Shown here: positions 49,695 through 62,048 of the stretch, piece after piece
How positions within the stretch are numbered: position 1 is the first letter of the stretch
Layout: every line of letters starts with the position of its first letter
NCBI GenBank assembly: GCA_022578965.1
Contig: MU400588.1
Span: forward strand, 150,328 to 214,327
Origin: Xylaria sp. FL1777
Taxonomy: Eukaryota > Ascomycota > Sordariomycetes > Xylariales > Xylariaceae
Direction: 5' to 3'
DNA length: 64,000 bases
Position numbers and translations under genes: made by a program
Notes under the pieces: model-generated
What the model was told of the DNA's origin: nothing
Database searches by the model: none
Seen by the model: the letters and a program-made list of their open reading frames with translations, nothing else

Positions 49695-51821
49695 TCAGAA
49701 GTTCCATTGCCGAAACCATTGTGCCATCAACTGAGTTGAAATCATCGGGGCTTCTGCCATTGCTGTAGCTCTATCGTTCGTCCGCTGCAAATCCAAGACG
49801 ACAGGCGCAGCACCGAGAGCCATCCCGCGGTAAGTTTCGATGAGCTTCAGACCAGGATTTGCGTCGATTTCTTTCTCGTATGTGGAGCTGATGCTGTTCT
49901 CCAACCTGTCTACCCACTCCCGCCAACTCACCAGATGCTTGATGCGGCTGCCGTAGTACTGCTGGACGAACGGCGCTATCTCACCCCAGGTTGTCGCATG
50001 TCGCAAGTGGGTTGACTGCATGGAAACAGCCGTTGATCTCTTTTGCCTCGAGTCTCTGCCCTGGTACCGCTCCCACAACGTCCAATACTAGCCTAGCCAC
50101 GTATTCAACAGGCACCCAGTCTATGCGATTGTTAGACCCTAGGTCCCGTGGCAAGATACCCATGTAGAGGCTACTCGCTATGATGCTCGGGAACCACTCC
50201 CGTTTATTCCACATTCCGATCTCGGCCGCGGGGCCGGCAATCTGTCCGATGCGGATAGACGCCGCCGAGAAGTCTCCTACCGCCGCGGCATCGTCTAGGA
50301 TCAGACTGCCCGCCATCTTGCTAAGTCCATAACTATTGCTAGGAAGACTCCAATCTTCCATCCGCTCTTCCGGCACAGAGCCCCGGCTCGGATCCCAGTA
50401 GTGCACAGTCCCAATAGACGAGATGAAAACAACCGCAACCTGCTCAGCTTCTGTAGCGAAGTCGGCCAAGTTTCGCACTCCCCGCAGATGCAGCTCGAAT
50501 GTCTCCGCCGTTATGTTGAAGTTAACAGGCCAGGCGTTATGAATAATACGATGAGCCTCTTTTAAGAGGGTCCCATACATGTTATCTAACAGACCAAGCT
50601 TATCCTTCGATAAATCGGCATGTAAATACTCGACTTTGCGAGTATGCTCCAGCTCCCATACCAATCCGCGGTCTTTTCTTTGCTTCTCTTGTTGTCTAGC
50701 GCCACCATCTTAGGCTCGGTTTAAACACACAATCCTCTTGATTACCGGATTGCGAACGAGTTGATCTAACAAGTAGGACCCAAGCCCTCCAGTTGACCCC
50801 GTCAATATGATGGTCTGGTTGTCGCATGGGGATGCGAGGCGCCTTGTTTACCCCGGAATAAGATCTTTCGCGTATTTTTCGTAGAGCGCTCTCGCTACGC
50901 TAATATCGTAGTCGTCCTCCTTCTTGTCCCTTTCGACTCCGTTGCCAGTGGTCGTACGAAGGATGTACTGGGCAAGCCGACGAGGTGTAGGGTTGCGGTA
51001 AATGAATAGAGTGCTCAACACGGATGACTCAAGTCGAAGACTTGCCTGAAGCATTCTTAACGCATTCAATACTTGTAGTGAGTCGATGCTTATAGTAAAG
51101 AAGTCCATGTCTGGTTCCAGCTCTGCTTTGCCCCCTAACGACTTGAAAATCTGGAGAATGGAGGCCCTTAAGGACTCTTCGGAGCTTACATCAAATGGCA
51201 CCATTAGTAGATAGGGTTTAGTCTCAGCGCCCGCATAGAGAATATCGATTTCTTCGGCATATAGTTGAATCGTGCTCGCTCTTTGTATAGTGTTCTTTCC
51301 GGATCTGAGGAAAGGCTTGCTGGGATTTGCGATGGTGATCAGCTCTCTGCTGATCTGACCGTGAGCTAGTGTTTCCCTGTTAGCTTTCTCAACGAGGGGC
51401 CAAACGCTGTCAATGAATTTGCGTTTGTCTTCGTCTTCAGTATGCTTCACAGGTTCAAGTAGGAGACCAGCCTGGAATTTGTTCGACCCGATCGCTAATG
51501 CTCCCTTCACGCTCGGGTGGCCTTGAATAGTTTCCTCGATGGTGATAGGGTTCAGCTTCTTACCACCCGAAAATACAATAACATTGTCAACACGACCATG
51601 GTATATCCAAAAGTCTGGTAGCGTGGGGTGATGATTTCATGTGCGCATTGGTTGATTGTGTTCGCGTAGTTACTGAACGTCAAGGGGGCCCATCCATCTT
51701 TTAGATCACTTGATCGTGCGGTGAGCAGTATCTTCTGCTGCGGATCCTTGCTTGCTATGTCGTCGATGATATGAGGTAGTAGCCTTTGACCATACGGGGC
51801 AGAGGCTGTTGAGGCAGCCAT
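49695..51821 (-). pseudogene. Broken NRPS-like reductase (adenylation-thiolation-thioester reductase)
   Basis: Starts at ATG 51821 with the typical NRPS-like opening (YGQRLLPHIIDDIASKDP ... FSNYANTINQCAHE). It then jumps near 51,625-51,640, with a frame change, directly to the late A-domain motif LPDFWIYHGRVDNVIVFSGG, so about 1 kb (most of the A-domain core, including the substrate pocket) is missing. The thiolation domain survives (DFFTISIDSLQVL, phosphopantetheine Ser). In-frame stops lie at 50,848-50,850 and 50,710-50,712. The reductase domain follows: ILTGSTGGLGSYLLDQL (NADPH site), SNSYGLSKMAGSLIL (Tyr-x3-Lys). A 7-bp duplication at 49,991-50,004 shifts the frame before TTWGEIAPFVQQYYG and the C-terminus. 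An intact member activates an aromatic or branched acid and reduces it to an aldehyde or alcohol; this copy cannot. Confidence 0.9.
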
Positions 51822-53030
51822 ATCGGTAATCGGAATATGCTCAAGATACGAATCCAATGAAGTGGCAGAAACAACATAGAGTCATCACTCGACATATGCT
51901 TGATAGCATGCTGGATGCTGCTAGATCTGGAGTATATATATACACGCACAAAAACTCATGTCATCTATCATCTGTGGAAGGATGTTGGATTGGCTTACTT
52001 GATTAGCGACAAATGCAGATAAAATGAATCTCCCTCCTGAGAATAGTAACATCACTGCTTCTTATCTTTTACAAGTGGAGTTTTCAGTTGGCATCGACTC
52101 GTAGCTGGAGAGGGTGTGCTCATCTGAAGGAGAATGCAATATTCATTAAGCTAAGCAAAACTTGTGCCACTGGGATTGTACAGTAAGGCGGCTTAATTAA
52201 AAAGAAAATAATTTGCATAAAGACTCGGAGAGGATATCGCTTCGTCTGAACTGAGGTCGATAGAGTCCTTGTACATTTATTGACGTACACGCGACACGGG
52301 CAGAGGCTTGTCTCGGTCTATGGAACCGCATCTCTGCACCTGTGCGGGAGGACTGAAGACATTCATTGTGGGTGAACTGCCGAGACTTGTGTGCCCAATG
52401 TTCTTGGTGCTTCTAATCTCTAAGCCGCACAGATCGTGCAATGGTTTCTTGGACCAAGATCGTCCTAGTCCAGGGCGCCCGTTCTGTGGCCGAGTGGGGG
52501 CGAAAAGGTATGACAAAAACGGACAGACTGAGAAATGAAGCGTGATAGGACCTAGAATACACACCCTCACACGCTTGGCCTCCTTCCTAGACATAGAACT
52601 AACCGCGAAACGAGGCCTATGTATCGTGGCGAACAGCGGTCTGAGTAGTCTGAGGCGGCTACCTTATATAAAATTTTACATCAGTAGTATCGAGCGAGGT
52701 AATGTACGAGTATGTTAGCAAGATTTTGGAAATCTACGATAGGAAGTATCGAAAACAAGGTTACGTCGTCAAATCAGTTGTCATAAGTCGAGGAAAGTGC
52801 CGATCAAGGTATTTAACTCTGGGAGGGACCTCTCTATGTAGGGTAGGTAGCTTTTTATTACAACTTAGATGCCTAGGATTTATGCAAATAACGGAGATTA
52901 CTGCAGATATGCAAGAAACGGGCGGCACGTTCCACGGTTCAATTGTGTGCCTTCTGAATACTGGCCTAGAACTTTGTAATTATTACGTAGGGTTAGGTCT
53001 GTACTTAAAAAGGTGAATGTTAAAGGAAAG
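51822..53030. other. Intergenic edge between genes and the AT-rich block
   Basis: No gene was recognised. A balanced-composition patch (about 52,300-52,560) is open on both strands, but neither translation resembles a family. Composition drops sharply in GC from about 53,030. Confidence 0.5.
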
Positions 53031-53295
53031 ACATTTTTTGAGTATAGTATTAAGAAACTATGTATAAATATTACTAATTTAAGTAAGGCTAGTTTGTGCT
53101 TTTTAGGTTTTTATATAGTAACTATTATATAGTATATATTATAGCTTATATTACTTAAAAGCTATAATTACTTTTTTTGCTAAATAGCTATTTTAGCTAT
53201 TTATAAAAATAAAGCTATTTATAAATGCTTTTTAATATTTATATTATTAATGTTTTTAATTTTTGTTTATTTTTTTTTAACATATGTTTATTAGC

Positions 53296-53790
53296 TGTTA
53301 TAAAATTAGCATAAAGGTGGCCTTTAAAGCAGCTTAATGCTTTTATATATACTTTACACCTCTTTTTTTGCTAGCTAAAGCTAAAGTTACATAATAATTT
53401 ACTTAGCTTATTAAGCTTATAATAATTTAAAGCTTATTAAGCTTATAATAATTTAAAGCTTACTAAGCTTATAATAATTTAATACTTACTAAACTTATAA
53501 TAATTTAAAAAAAGTTACTACTTTTTTTACCTTTTTTTTATTTATATAATTATATACTTTTTATATTTAATTATTTATTTAATTCTAGTTTTTTAGCTAT
53601 TAATTTTCTTATAACTACTAAGCATTAATATATTTATTACTTTTAATCTTTTAAAACCTTTATTAATGCATAGTAATAAAAGTACTTTAAAAACCTTTTT
53701 AATAAACTACTATTAAAAATCCTATTATTACTTGCAAATTAAAACCTTAAAAGTAAACCTGTTATATTAATATATAACAAGTTTATTATA
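53296..53790 (+). repeat. LTR of copy A (495 bp)
   Basis: Starts TGTTATAAAAT and ends ...TTTATTATA (TA where the minus-oriented LTR has the canonical CA). It matches the reverse complement of 62,049-62,543 over its full length and shares its 3' part with 57,370-57,643. Confidence 0.75.
53402..53506 (+). repeat. Minisatellite of about 26 bp inside the LTR, about 4 units
   Basis: The unit is close to AAGCTTATTAAGCTTATAAT plus AATTTA, repeated about four times with transitions. The same array appears, inverted and less mutated, at about 62,345-62,440. Confidence 0.75.
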
Positions 53791-55133
53791 TTTTAATAGC
53801 TTTTTAATTAATAAAACTTAACACATAAAAACAAATATTAATATAAAAAGTTAAATAATAAATAATTTATAAAATAAACTTTTAAAAGTATACTAAAAAA
53901 ATATTTAAAAAATAAAAATGCTAAATAGCATTATATAAATAAACCTTATTTAATAATTAATAAAACTAAATTTAAGTTATATTATTAAAAACAAAAAGTT
54001 AAAAATTAAGTTTAAAAATTTTAAAAACCTTTAGAACTAATAACGTATTAAAATAATAAACTTTAGTACTTTTATTAGCTATTTTTATTAAAAAAAAAGC
54101 AATAGTAAAAAAAAAAAAGTTAAGCAGTAATAGTAAAAAAAAACTAACGTTAACGCTAGTATTATAAAGCAAACTAGTTGCTTTAACTTAAAAAGCAGCT
54201 TAAATATTAAGCGTTATAACCTTTAAACTAATATAAATATTAGCTATAATAATTAAAGCAGTAATAATAATTATTATTATAATAATAAATTAAAGCTTTA
54301 AATAAATAATTATATTATAACTAATATTAATATTATTACTAGTAAATTTAACGCTTACTTTTATTATTGTTATACTTAAAATAATAATTTAAAATAAAAA
54401 ACTTAACTTTTTATTATTACTACTGCTTTTATTATTAAGATTATTTATAATATTAAAAATGCTAAACATTAAAAGTTTTAAACTTATTGCTTTAAAGCTT
54501 TATAATAAATTTATAAATATAAAAGCTTTTTTAATTTATACTAAACTTTATTTAAAATAGCATTTTATTACTATTATAAAAAAAAACTAAAAAATAATAA
54601 TTATTTTATAATTTTTATTAAAAAAAATACTAAAATAGTTTTAATTTATTTTAAAAGATTTTTTAAAAGCTAATAAGTTAACTAATTTTAAACTAAAAAT
54701 AAAAAAGATTTTTAAAAATTATGTTAAGTTTAAAAATTAAATAAAAACATTATTTAAAAATACTTAAAAAGCAAAACACGCAAAAAAAGCACTTTATTGC
54801 TTAAAATAAACAAAAGCAGCAATAAATTATGCTATAAAATTTAAACAATTAGCAATAATTTTAAAATTGCTTAAGTTTATATTATTTTATTTATTTTATA
54901 ATAAACTTAAAACTTAAATTTAAAACAAACTATACAAAATAAATAAACTAGTAAAAATTAATATATATATTAATATAGCTATTATAATTAATTAATAATT
55001 ATTTAATTAGTACTTTAAAACTAAAAAAACTAAAAAAAACAAAAAAAAAAATACTTAAAAAAGTATTAAACAAAGATTTAAGCAAATTAATAAAATCTAG
55101 GAACAATAATCTTAAAATATATTTAAAGTTAAA

Positions 55134-55175
55134 TATTATAACTATAAAAAAAAAAAACACTTTTAAAAACAATGC
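55134..55175 (+). other. Mutated gag CCHC zinc knuckle, copy A
   Basis: The codon series fits Cx2Cx4Hx4C: TAT (C to Y), TAT, AAC, TAT (C to Y), four AAA, CAC (His kept), TTT, TAA, AAA, CAA, TGC (Cys kept). Each difference from a canonical knuckle is a C/T or G/A transition. Confidence 0.7.
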
Positions 55176-57127
55176 TAATTTAAAAAAAAAAACAGAAAAA
55201 AAAGCTATAAAAAAGAAAAAATTTTTTAGCTTAAAAAAAAAGTACAAATTATAAAAATTTAAAACAACAAAAAATAACAAAGCAATTTAAAAAATACGTT
55301 TTTAAAGCAAAAGTATAAAATTACTATTTTAAATTAAAACAAAAGTGCTATATTAAATAAATTTAAATGCTTTATTTATACAAGTTAAAATAAATAAACA
55401 TATAAATATTATTTAAAAGCTTTACAATTATTAAAACAAATTATAAAAAAATATATTTATTATATAAATAATTAAAGTTATTTAATATATAACCTAAAAA
55501 AATAATTTAATTAAAAGTAGCAAACAATAAAAAGTAATAAATTAATATAGTTAGCAAACTTATAAAACTATAAAAACTTTAAACTATTAAAGCTTAAAAT
55601 ATAGCTTAAAAAAAAGTTATATTTAAAAAAACAAAACTATAATTATAAATAATATAATTATTAAACTAATTATAAACTACTAAAATATTTAGTTACTAAA
55701 TAAACTTAAAAAAATAAAACTTATAAAACTTTAAAGCAAAAATAAATAAAATTAAAAGCTATAAAAAACACTACAAAAAAAAAACTAATAAAAATAAATA
55801 AAGTATTTTTATAGCTTAAACTACTTTAAATATAATAAAACAAAAAAATATTAATAATTAGCATAAAAACTAATATGTTTTAAAAACTAAAACTAGTAAT
55901 TTAACTAATTATTAAAAATTATTACTATAATAAAACTATAATAAAAAACAATAATAATATTTTACGCTTAAAAAATCTAAAATATAATAAAATACTATAA
56001 AATTACTGTATAATATATTATTATTACTAATATTTATTTAATAAACTAAAAAATAATTAGTTTTTTAAACAAATTGCAAAAACAAAAATATAGGACTTTT
56101 ATAAATTAAAATAGTTAATTATAACTATAGTTTATTATAAAAATTTACAAAGATTTATAACATTTAAAAAAAATTCTAATTATACTTATAATACTATTTT
56201 AAAAAAATGTAAAAATAACTGCTATAAATATTATTAGCTAATTAAAGTATAATTATATTAAAAAATAATTATTAAAAGTAAAAAAGCTTAAAAACTGCAA
56301 TTTAAAGCTTACTTAAAAGCAAAAATAAAACAAAGTATAATAATATTTAAAGTACTAAATAAAACAAACATTTAAACATTTTATAAAAAAAAATCAAAAA
56401 ACAAAATAAGCACTTGCTAAAAAAGCAGCAAATAGCTAAAAAAACTAAAGCTTTATATAAAGTTTAATATAATAACTAGCAAAATTAATTTAAAGTTAAA
56501 CTTATATATTAAAAAAAAAAATATAACACTTTAATTAATTTAAAAGTATAAGCTAATATAATTTTACTTAAAGTAATAAAACAAAATAAAATTTTTTAAA
56601 AATATAAGCAAAAATTCTAAAAAATTAAAAAATTTAATAAAAGCACTTCTAGCTATAATAATAGTTATATACTTAAAAAAACTAAACTTTTTAATATATT
56701 TATATAAAAACACAAAAAACAAATTATATTAAATATTACTAATATATTTAATTATAATATTATTTTAGAAATATTATAGCTAAAAACTAGTAACTTTTTA
56801 ATTTAATAAAAAGCAAAGACTATTAATTAAAAAAGTAAAAAACAAAGTAAAAAAATTAGAAAAATCTTAAAAAAAATTTTAAACAAAATATTAAAAGTAT
56901 ATTATAAATTTTACAAACTATTTAAAGAAAAAAAAAAAAGAAAACTTTTTAAATATAGCTTATAAAACTACTATATTTTTATTAAGAAAAAATGTTAACT
57001 AAAGCTTTATTAAGTATATTATATAAGCTTAAACAAAATAAACGCTTTATAAAAATATATTTAAAAAAATCTAGCAAAAAAATTCTTAAAAAAATCTTAG
57101 TTATTTGTTAAATATTTTATAATACTA

Positions 57128-57643
57128 TGTTATAAAATAGGTTAACTAAGCTAGTTAAAGGCCAGGTATAAAAAAGGCATGCGCAGAAAAAGTTTTATTC
57201 GTTAAAAAAATATATATTTAAACTACTATAAAGGTTTAATGCATAAACTTAATAAACTTAAGCGTTAAGTTTATTAAGCCTTAAACTTAACAAATTTAAG
57301 CGTTAAGTTTATTAAGCTTTAAACTTAAAACAATATAACGTTAAGTTTATTAAAAGAAGCAACGTTTATAAATTATTACTACTGTTTTTTTTATTTATAT
57401 AATTATGCATTTTTTATATTTAGTTATTTACTTAGTTTTTAGCTTTTTAGCTATTAATTTTTTTATAACTGCTAAGCATTAATATATTTATTATTTTTAA
57501 TTTTTTAAAACTTTTATTAATGCATAATAATAAAAGTACTTTAAAAACCTTTTTAACAGATTACTATTAAAGATTTTATTATTATTTGCAAATTAAAACC
57601 TTAAAAGTAAACCTGTTATATTAATATATAATAAGTTCGTTAT
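57128..57643 (+). repeat. LTR of copy B (about 516 bp), divergent 5' half
   Basis: Starts TGTTATAAAATAG like the other LTRs. Its 5' half carries a different tandem array (AACTTAAGCGTTAAGTTTAT type, about three units, 57,245-57,355), while its 3' half matches the LTR of copy A. Confidence 0.65.
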
Positions 57644-58986
57644 ATTTTAATAGCTTTTTAATTAATAAAACTTAATATATAAAAATAAATACTAGTATAA
57701 AAAGTTAAATAATAAATAATTTATAAAATAAACTTTTAAAAGTATACTAAAGAAATATTTAAAAAACAAAAATGCTAAATAGCATTACATAAATAAACTT
57801 TACTTAATAACTAATAAACTAAATTTAAGTTATATTACTAAAAACAAAAAATTAAAAATTAAGTTTAAAAATTTTAAAGACTTTTAAAATTAGCAATGTA
57901 CTAAAACAATAAACTTTAGCACTTTTATTAGCTACTTTTATTAAAAAAAAAGCAGTAGCAAAAAAAAAGAAATTAAGCAGCAATAATAAAAAAAAACTAA
58001 CGCTAACGCTAGTACTACAAAGCAAACTAGTTGCTTTAATTTAAAAAACAGCTTAAATATTAAGCGTTATAACTTTTAAACTAGCATAAATACTAGCTAT
58101 AATAATTAAAGCAGCAATAATAACTACTATTATAATAATAAATTAAAGTTTTAAATAAATAATTATGCTATAACTAATATTAATATTACTATTAGTAAAC
58201 TTAATGTTTACTTTTATTACTATTATATTTAAAGTAATAACTTAAAATAAAAAACTTAACTTTTTATTATTATTATTGCTTTTATTATTAAAATTATTTA
58301 TAATATTAAAAATACTAAACATTAAAAGTTTTAAACTTACTGCTTTAAAGCTTTATAATAAATTTACAAATATAAAAGCTTTTTTAATTTATGCTAAACT
58401 TTATTTAAAATAGCATTTTACTACTATTATAAAAAAAGATTAAAAAATAATAACTACTTTATAATTTTTATTAAAAAAAGTACTAAAATAGTTTTAATTT
58501 ATTTTAAAGGATTTTTTAAAAGCTAATAAATTAACTAACTTTAAGCCAAAAACAAAAAAGATTTTTAAAAACTATATTAAGTTTAAAAATCAAATAAAAG
58601 CATTATTTAAAAATACTTAAAAAGTAAAACATACAAAAAAAGCATTTTATTGCTTAAAACAAATAAAAGCAATAGCAAATTATGCTATAAAATTTAAATA
58701 ATTAGCAACAATTTTAAAATTGCTTAAGCTTACATTATTTTACTTATTTTATAGTAAACTTAAAACTTAAATTTAAAACAAACTATGCAAAATAAATAAA
58801 CTAGCAAAAATTAATATATATATTAATATAGCTATTATAATTAATTAATAATTATTTAATTAGTATTTTAAAACTAAAAAAACTAAAAAAAACAAAAAAA
58901 AAAATACTTAAAAGAATATTAAACAAAAATTTAAGCAAATCAATAAAGTCTAAAAATAATAATTTTAAGATATGTTTAAAGTTAAA

Positions 58987-59028
58987 TGTTATAACTATAA
59001 AAAAAAAAAATACTTTTAAAAATAATGC
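58987..59028 (+). other. Mutated gag CCHC zinc knuckle, copy B
   Basis: Same Cx2Cx4Hx4C codon series as copy A but with a different set of losses: the first Cys (TGT) is kept, the second is TAT, the His is TAC and the last Cys (TGC) is kept. Complementary survival in the two copies supports the assignment. Confidence 0.7.
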
Positions 59029-61149
59029 TAATTTAAAAAAAAAAACAGAAAAAAAAGCTATAAAAAAGAAAAGATTTCTTAACTTAAAAAAAAAGTATAA
59101 GTTATAAAAGTTTAAAATAACAAAAAATAATAAAGCAATTTAAAAAATACGTTTTTAAAGCAAAAGTATAAAATTGCTGTTTTAAGTTAAAATAAAAGTA
59201 CTATATTAAATAAAACTAAATGCTTTATTTATATAAGTTAAAATAAACAAGCATATAAATATTATTTAAAAGTTTTATAATTATTAAAACAAATTACAAA
59301 AAAATATATTTGCTATATAAACAATTAAAGTTATTTAATATATAATTTAAAAAAATAGTTTAACTAAAAGTAGTAAACAATAAAAAGTAATAAATTAATA
59401 TAGTTAGCAAACTTACAAAACTATAAAAACTTTAAACTATTAAAGCCTAAAATATAGCTTAAAGAAAAATTATATTTAAAAAAACAAAACTATAACTATA
59501 AATAGTATAGTTATTAAACTAATTATAAACTATTAAAATATTTAGTTGCTAAGTAAACTTAAAAAAACAGAACTTATAAAATTTTAAAGCAAAAACAAAT
59601 AAAATTAAAAGCTATAAAAAATACTATAAAAAAAAAACTAATAAAAATAAATAAAGTATTTTTATAGCTTAAATTGCTTTAAATATAACAAAACAAAAAA
59701 GCATTAATAATTAGCATAAAAACTAATATGTTTTAAAAACTAAAGCTAATAATTTAACTAATTACTAAAAGTTATTACTATAATAAAACCATAATAAAAA
59801 ACAATAATAATATTTTATGCTTAAAAAATCTAAAACATAACAAAGTACTATAAAATTGCTATATAATATATTATTGCTACTAATATTTACTTAATAAACT
59901 AAAAAATAATTAGTTTTTTAAACAAATTACAAAAATAAAAATATAAAACTTTTATAAATTAAAATAGTTAATTATAATTATAGTTTACTATAAAAATTTA
60001 CAAAAATTTATAACATTTAAAAAAAATTTTAACTATACTTATAATATTATTCCAAAAAAATATAAAAATAACTGCTATAAATATTACTAGCTAATTAAAG
60101 CATAGCTATACTAAGAAATAATTACTAAAAGCAAAAAAGCTTAAAAACTACGATTTAAAGCTTGCTTAAAAGCAAAAACAAAACAAAATATAATAACATC
60201 CAGAATACAAAATAAAACAAGCATTTAAACATTTAATAAAAAAAAGTTAAAAAACAAAATAAGCATTTGCTAAAAAAACAGCAAATAGCTAAAAAAACTA
60301 AAGCTTTATATAAAGTTTAATATAATAACTAATAAAACTAATTTAAAGTTAAACTTATATATTAAAAAAAAAAATATAATACTTTAATTAACTTAAAAGC
60401 ATAAGCTAATATAATTTTACTTAAAGTAGCAAAACAAAATAAAATTTCTTAAAAATATAAGCAAAAATTCTAAAAAATTAAAAGATTTAATAAAAGCACT
60501 TTTAATTATAATAATAGTTATATATTTAAAAAAACTAAACTTTTTAATATATTTATATAAAAACACAAAAAATAAATTATATTAAATATTGCTAATATAT
60601 TTAATTATAACATTATTTTAAGAATATTATAGCTAAAGATTAGTAATTTTTTAATTTAATAAAAAATAAAAACCATTAATTAAAAAAATAAAAAACAAAG
60701 CAAAAAAATCAGAAAAATTACAAAAAAAATCCTAAACAGAATACTAAAAGTATATTACAGATTTTATAAACTATTTAAAAAAAAAAAAAAAAGAGAACTT
60801 TTTAAATATAGCTTATAAAACTATTACATTTTTATTAAGGAAAAATGTTAACTAAAGCTTTATTAAGTATATTACATAAATTTAAACAAAACAAACGCTT
60901 TATAGAAATATATTCAAAAAAATCTAGCAAAAGAATTCCTAAGAAAGTTTTAGTTATTTGCTAAATACTTTATAGTGCTAATACTTAGAATAAAAAACAA
61001 AAAACAACTAATTAATAAAAAAAAAAAACTAATATAGCAAATAGTAATTAACTATTAACTATTAAACATAATTATTATTATAAATAAATATTTCTTTATT
61101 TTATTAATAACTATAAAAAAAAACATTAGCTAAGCAAAATAGTTTATAG

Positions 61150-62048
61150 TAGTTAATATTTTAAATAAATATTATGCTATTAAAATAGCTAAAGAAAAAA
61201 AATAAAAAACTGCTATATAAACAGTATATAAATTATATAAGTATATAGTTATGCTATAAGAACTATAAAATGCATTAGCTAGCTTTTAATACATAATAAT
61301 AATAATTCTACAGAAGTTTTTAAATAAGTTTATGTTTATTTATTTAAATAATATCTTAATTTACTTTAAAACACTAAAAAAACACAAAAAATACGTAACT
61401 TAAATATTAGAAATATTTAAACAAGTAAAATTATAACTTAACATAAAAAAATATATATAGCATACATAAAAAATTAACTTTTTAAGATTTATAATTATTT
61501 TAAAACAAATATAAATTTAACAGTTAAAAACTAATATAGTATAAAACTAGAAAATACTTAACTTAGCTATTGTTATAAATATACAATAAGCATTAAAATT
61601 TTTAAACTATGTTTAAATGTTAATTTAAAACTTTAGAAAAATAGCGTTTTATTTTATAAAGTACACAAAAAAAAAATACAAAAGAAAGTTTTTCTTAATT
61701 TTAAAAAAAGCTTAAAAAGCTTTTAAAAAACTAAAACTAAGAGTTATTTTTAATTTTATAATTAAACTACTTAATCTATAAAAAAAAAAAAGGCTAAAAA
61801 TAAATGCTTTAAATAATATAATTGCAAAAGTTTTAAAACAACTAAAAAACAACAAAAAATAACACTTAGTAGCTTATTACTTTAAAGCACTATAAAATAT
61901 AGCATTATAATACTTTATATATAATAAAGAACTGCTTATAATTATTATAGCATTTAAGAAATAAAAACTGTTTTTTATAAAAACTATAAAGCTAATTAAA
62001 ATCTATTTAAATTATTAAAACTTAATAAAATTTATAACTATACAAAAG
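61150..62048 (+). pseudogene. Ty3/gypsy pol fragment: reverse transcriptase and RNase H, RIP-mutated
   Basis: A single frame (codons starting at 61,173, 61,341, 61,797, 61,926) stays readable if TAA/TAG are treated as mutated Gln/Trp codons. At 61,173 it gives a YAIKIAKEKK-stop-KTAI series, matching the RIxxGDEWKTAF region. At about 61,332-61,361 it has FIYLNNILIYF in place of the YLDDIL box (both Asp to Asn by G to A). Near 61,797 KINALN stands where RNase H has ETDASD. At 61,926 KELL is intact. These are the hallmarks of Ty3/gypsy pol. It is truncated at 62,048, before the end of RNase H. Confidence 0.8.

Larger units (their letters stand above)
53296..57127 (+). mobile_element. Ty3/gypsy-like LTR retrotransposon copy A, truncated, RIP-mutated
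   Basis: LTR (53,296-53,790) plus a body of about 3.3 kb containing the gag zinc-knuckle remnant. The body stops at 57,127, just before the position where copy B continues into reverse transcriptase, and is followed directly by the LTR of copy B. Corresponding positions in A and B are offset by 3,853 bp. Confidence 0.8.
57128..62048 (+). mobile_element. Ty3/gypsy-like LTR retrotransposon copy B, RIP-mutated, interrupted
   Basis: LTR (57,128-57,643) followed by a body homologous to copy A up to about 60,980, then unique pol sequence with RT and RNase H. The pol frame ends at 62,048, inside RNase H, where a minus-oriented LTR begins. The missing integrase end should lie to the right of this window if the interruption is an insertion. 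Confidence 0.8.

Noticed and set aside
52277..52594. Frames open on both strands near 52.4 kb
   Set aside because: No motif on either strand and no plausible intron extension.
54999..55280. Minus-strand frame rich in Phe/Leu in the AT block
   Set aside because: Product of A-runs in the gag relic; the plus strand carries the CCHC pattern.
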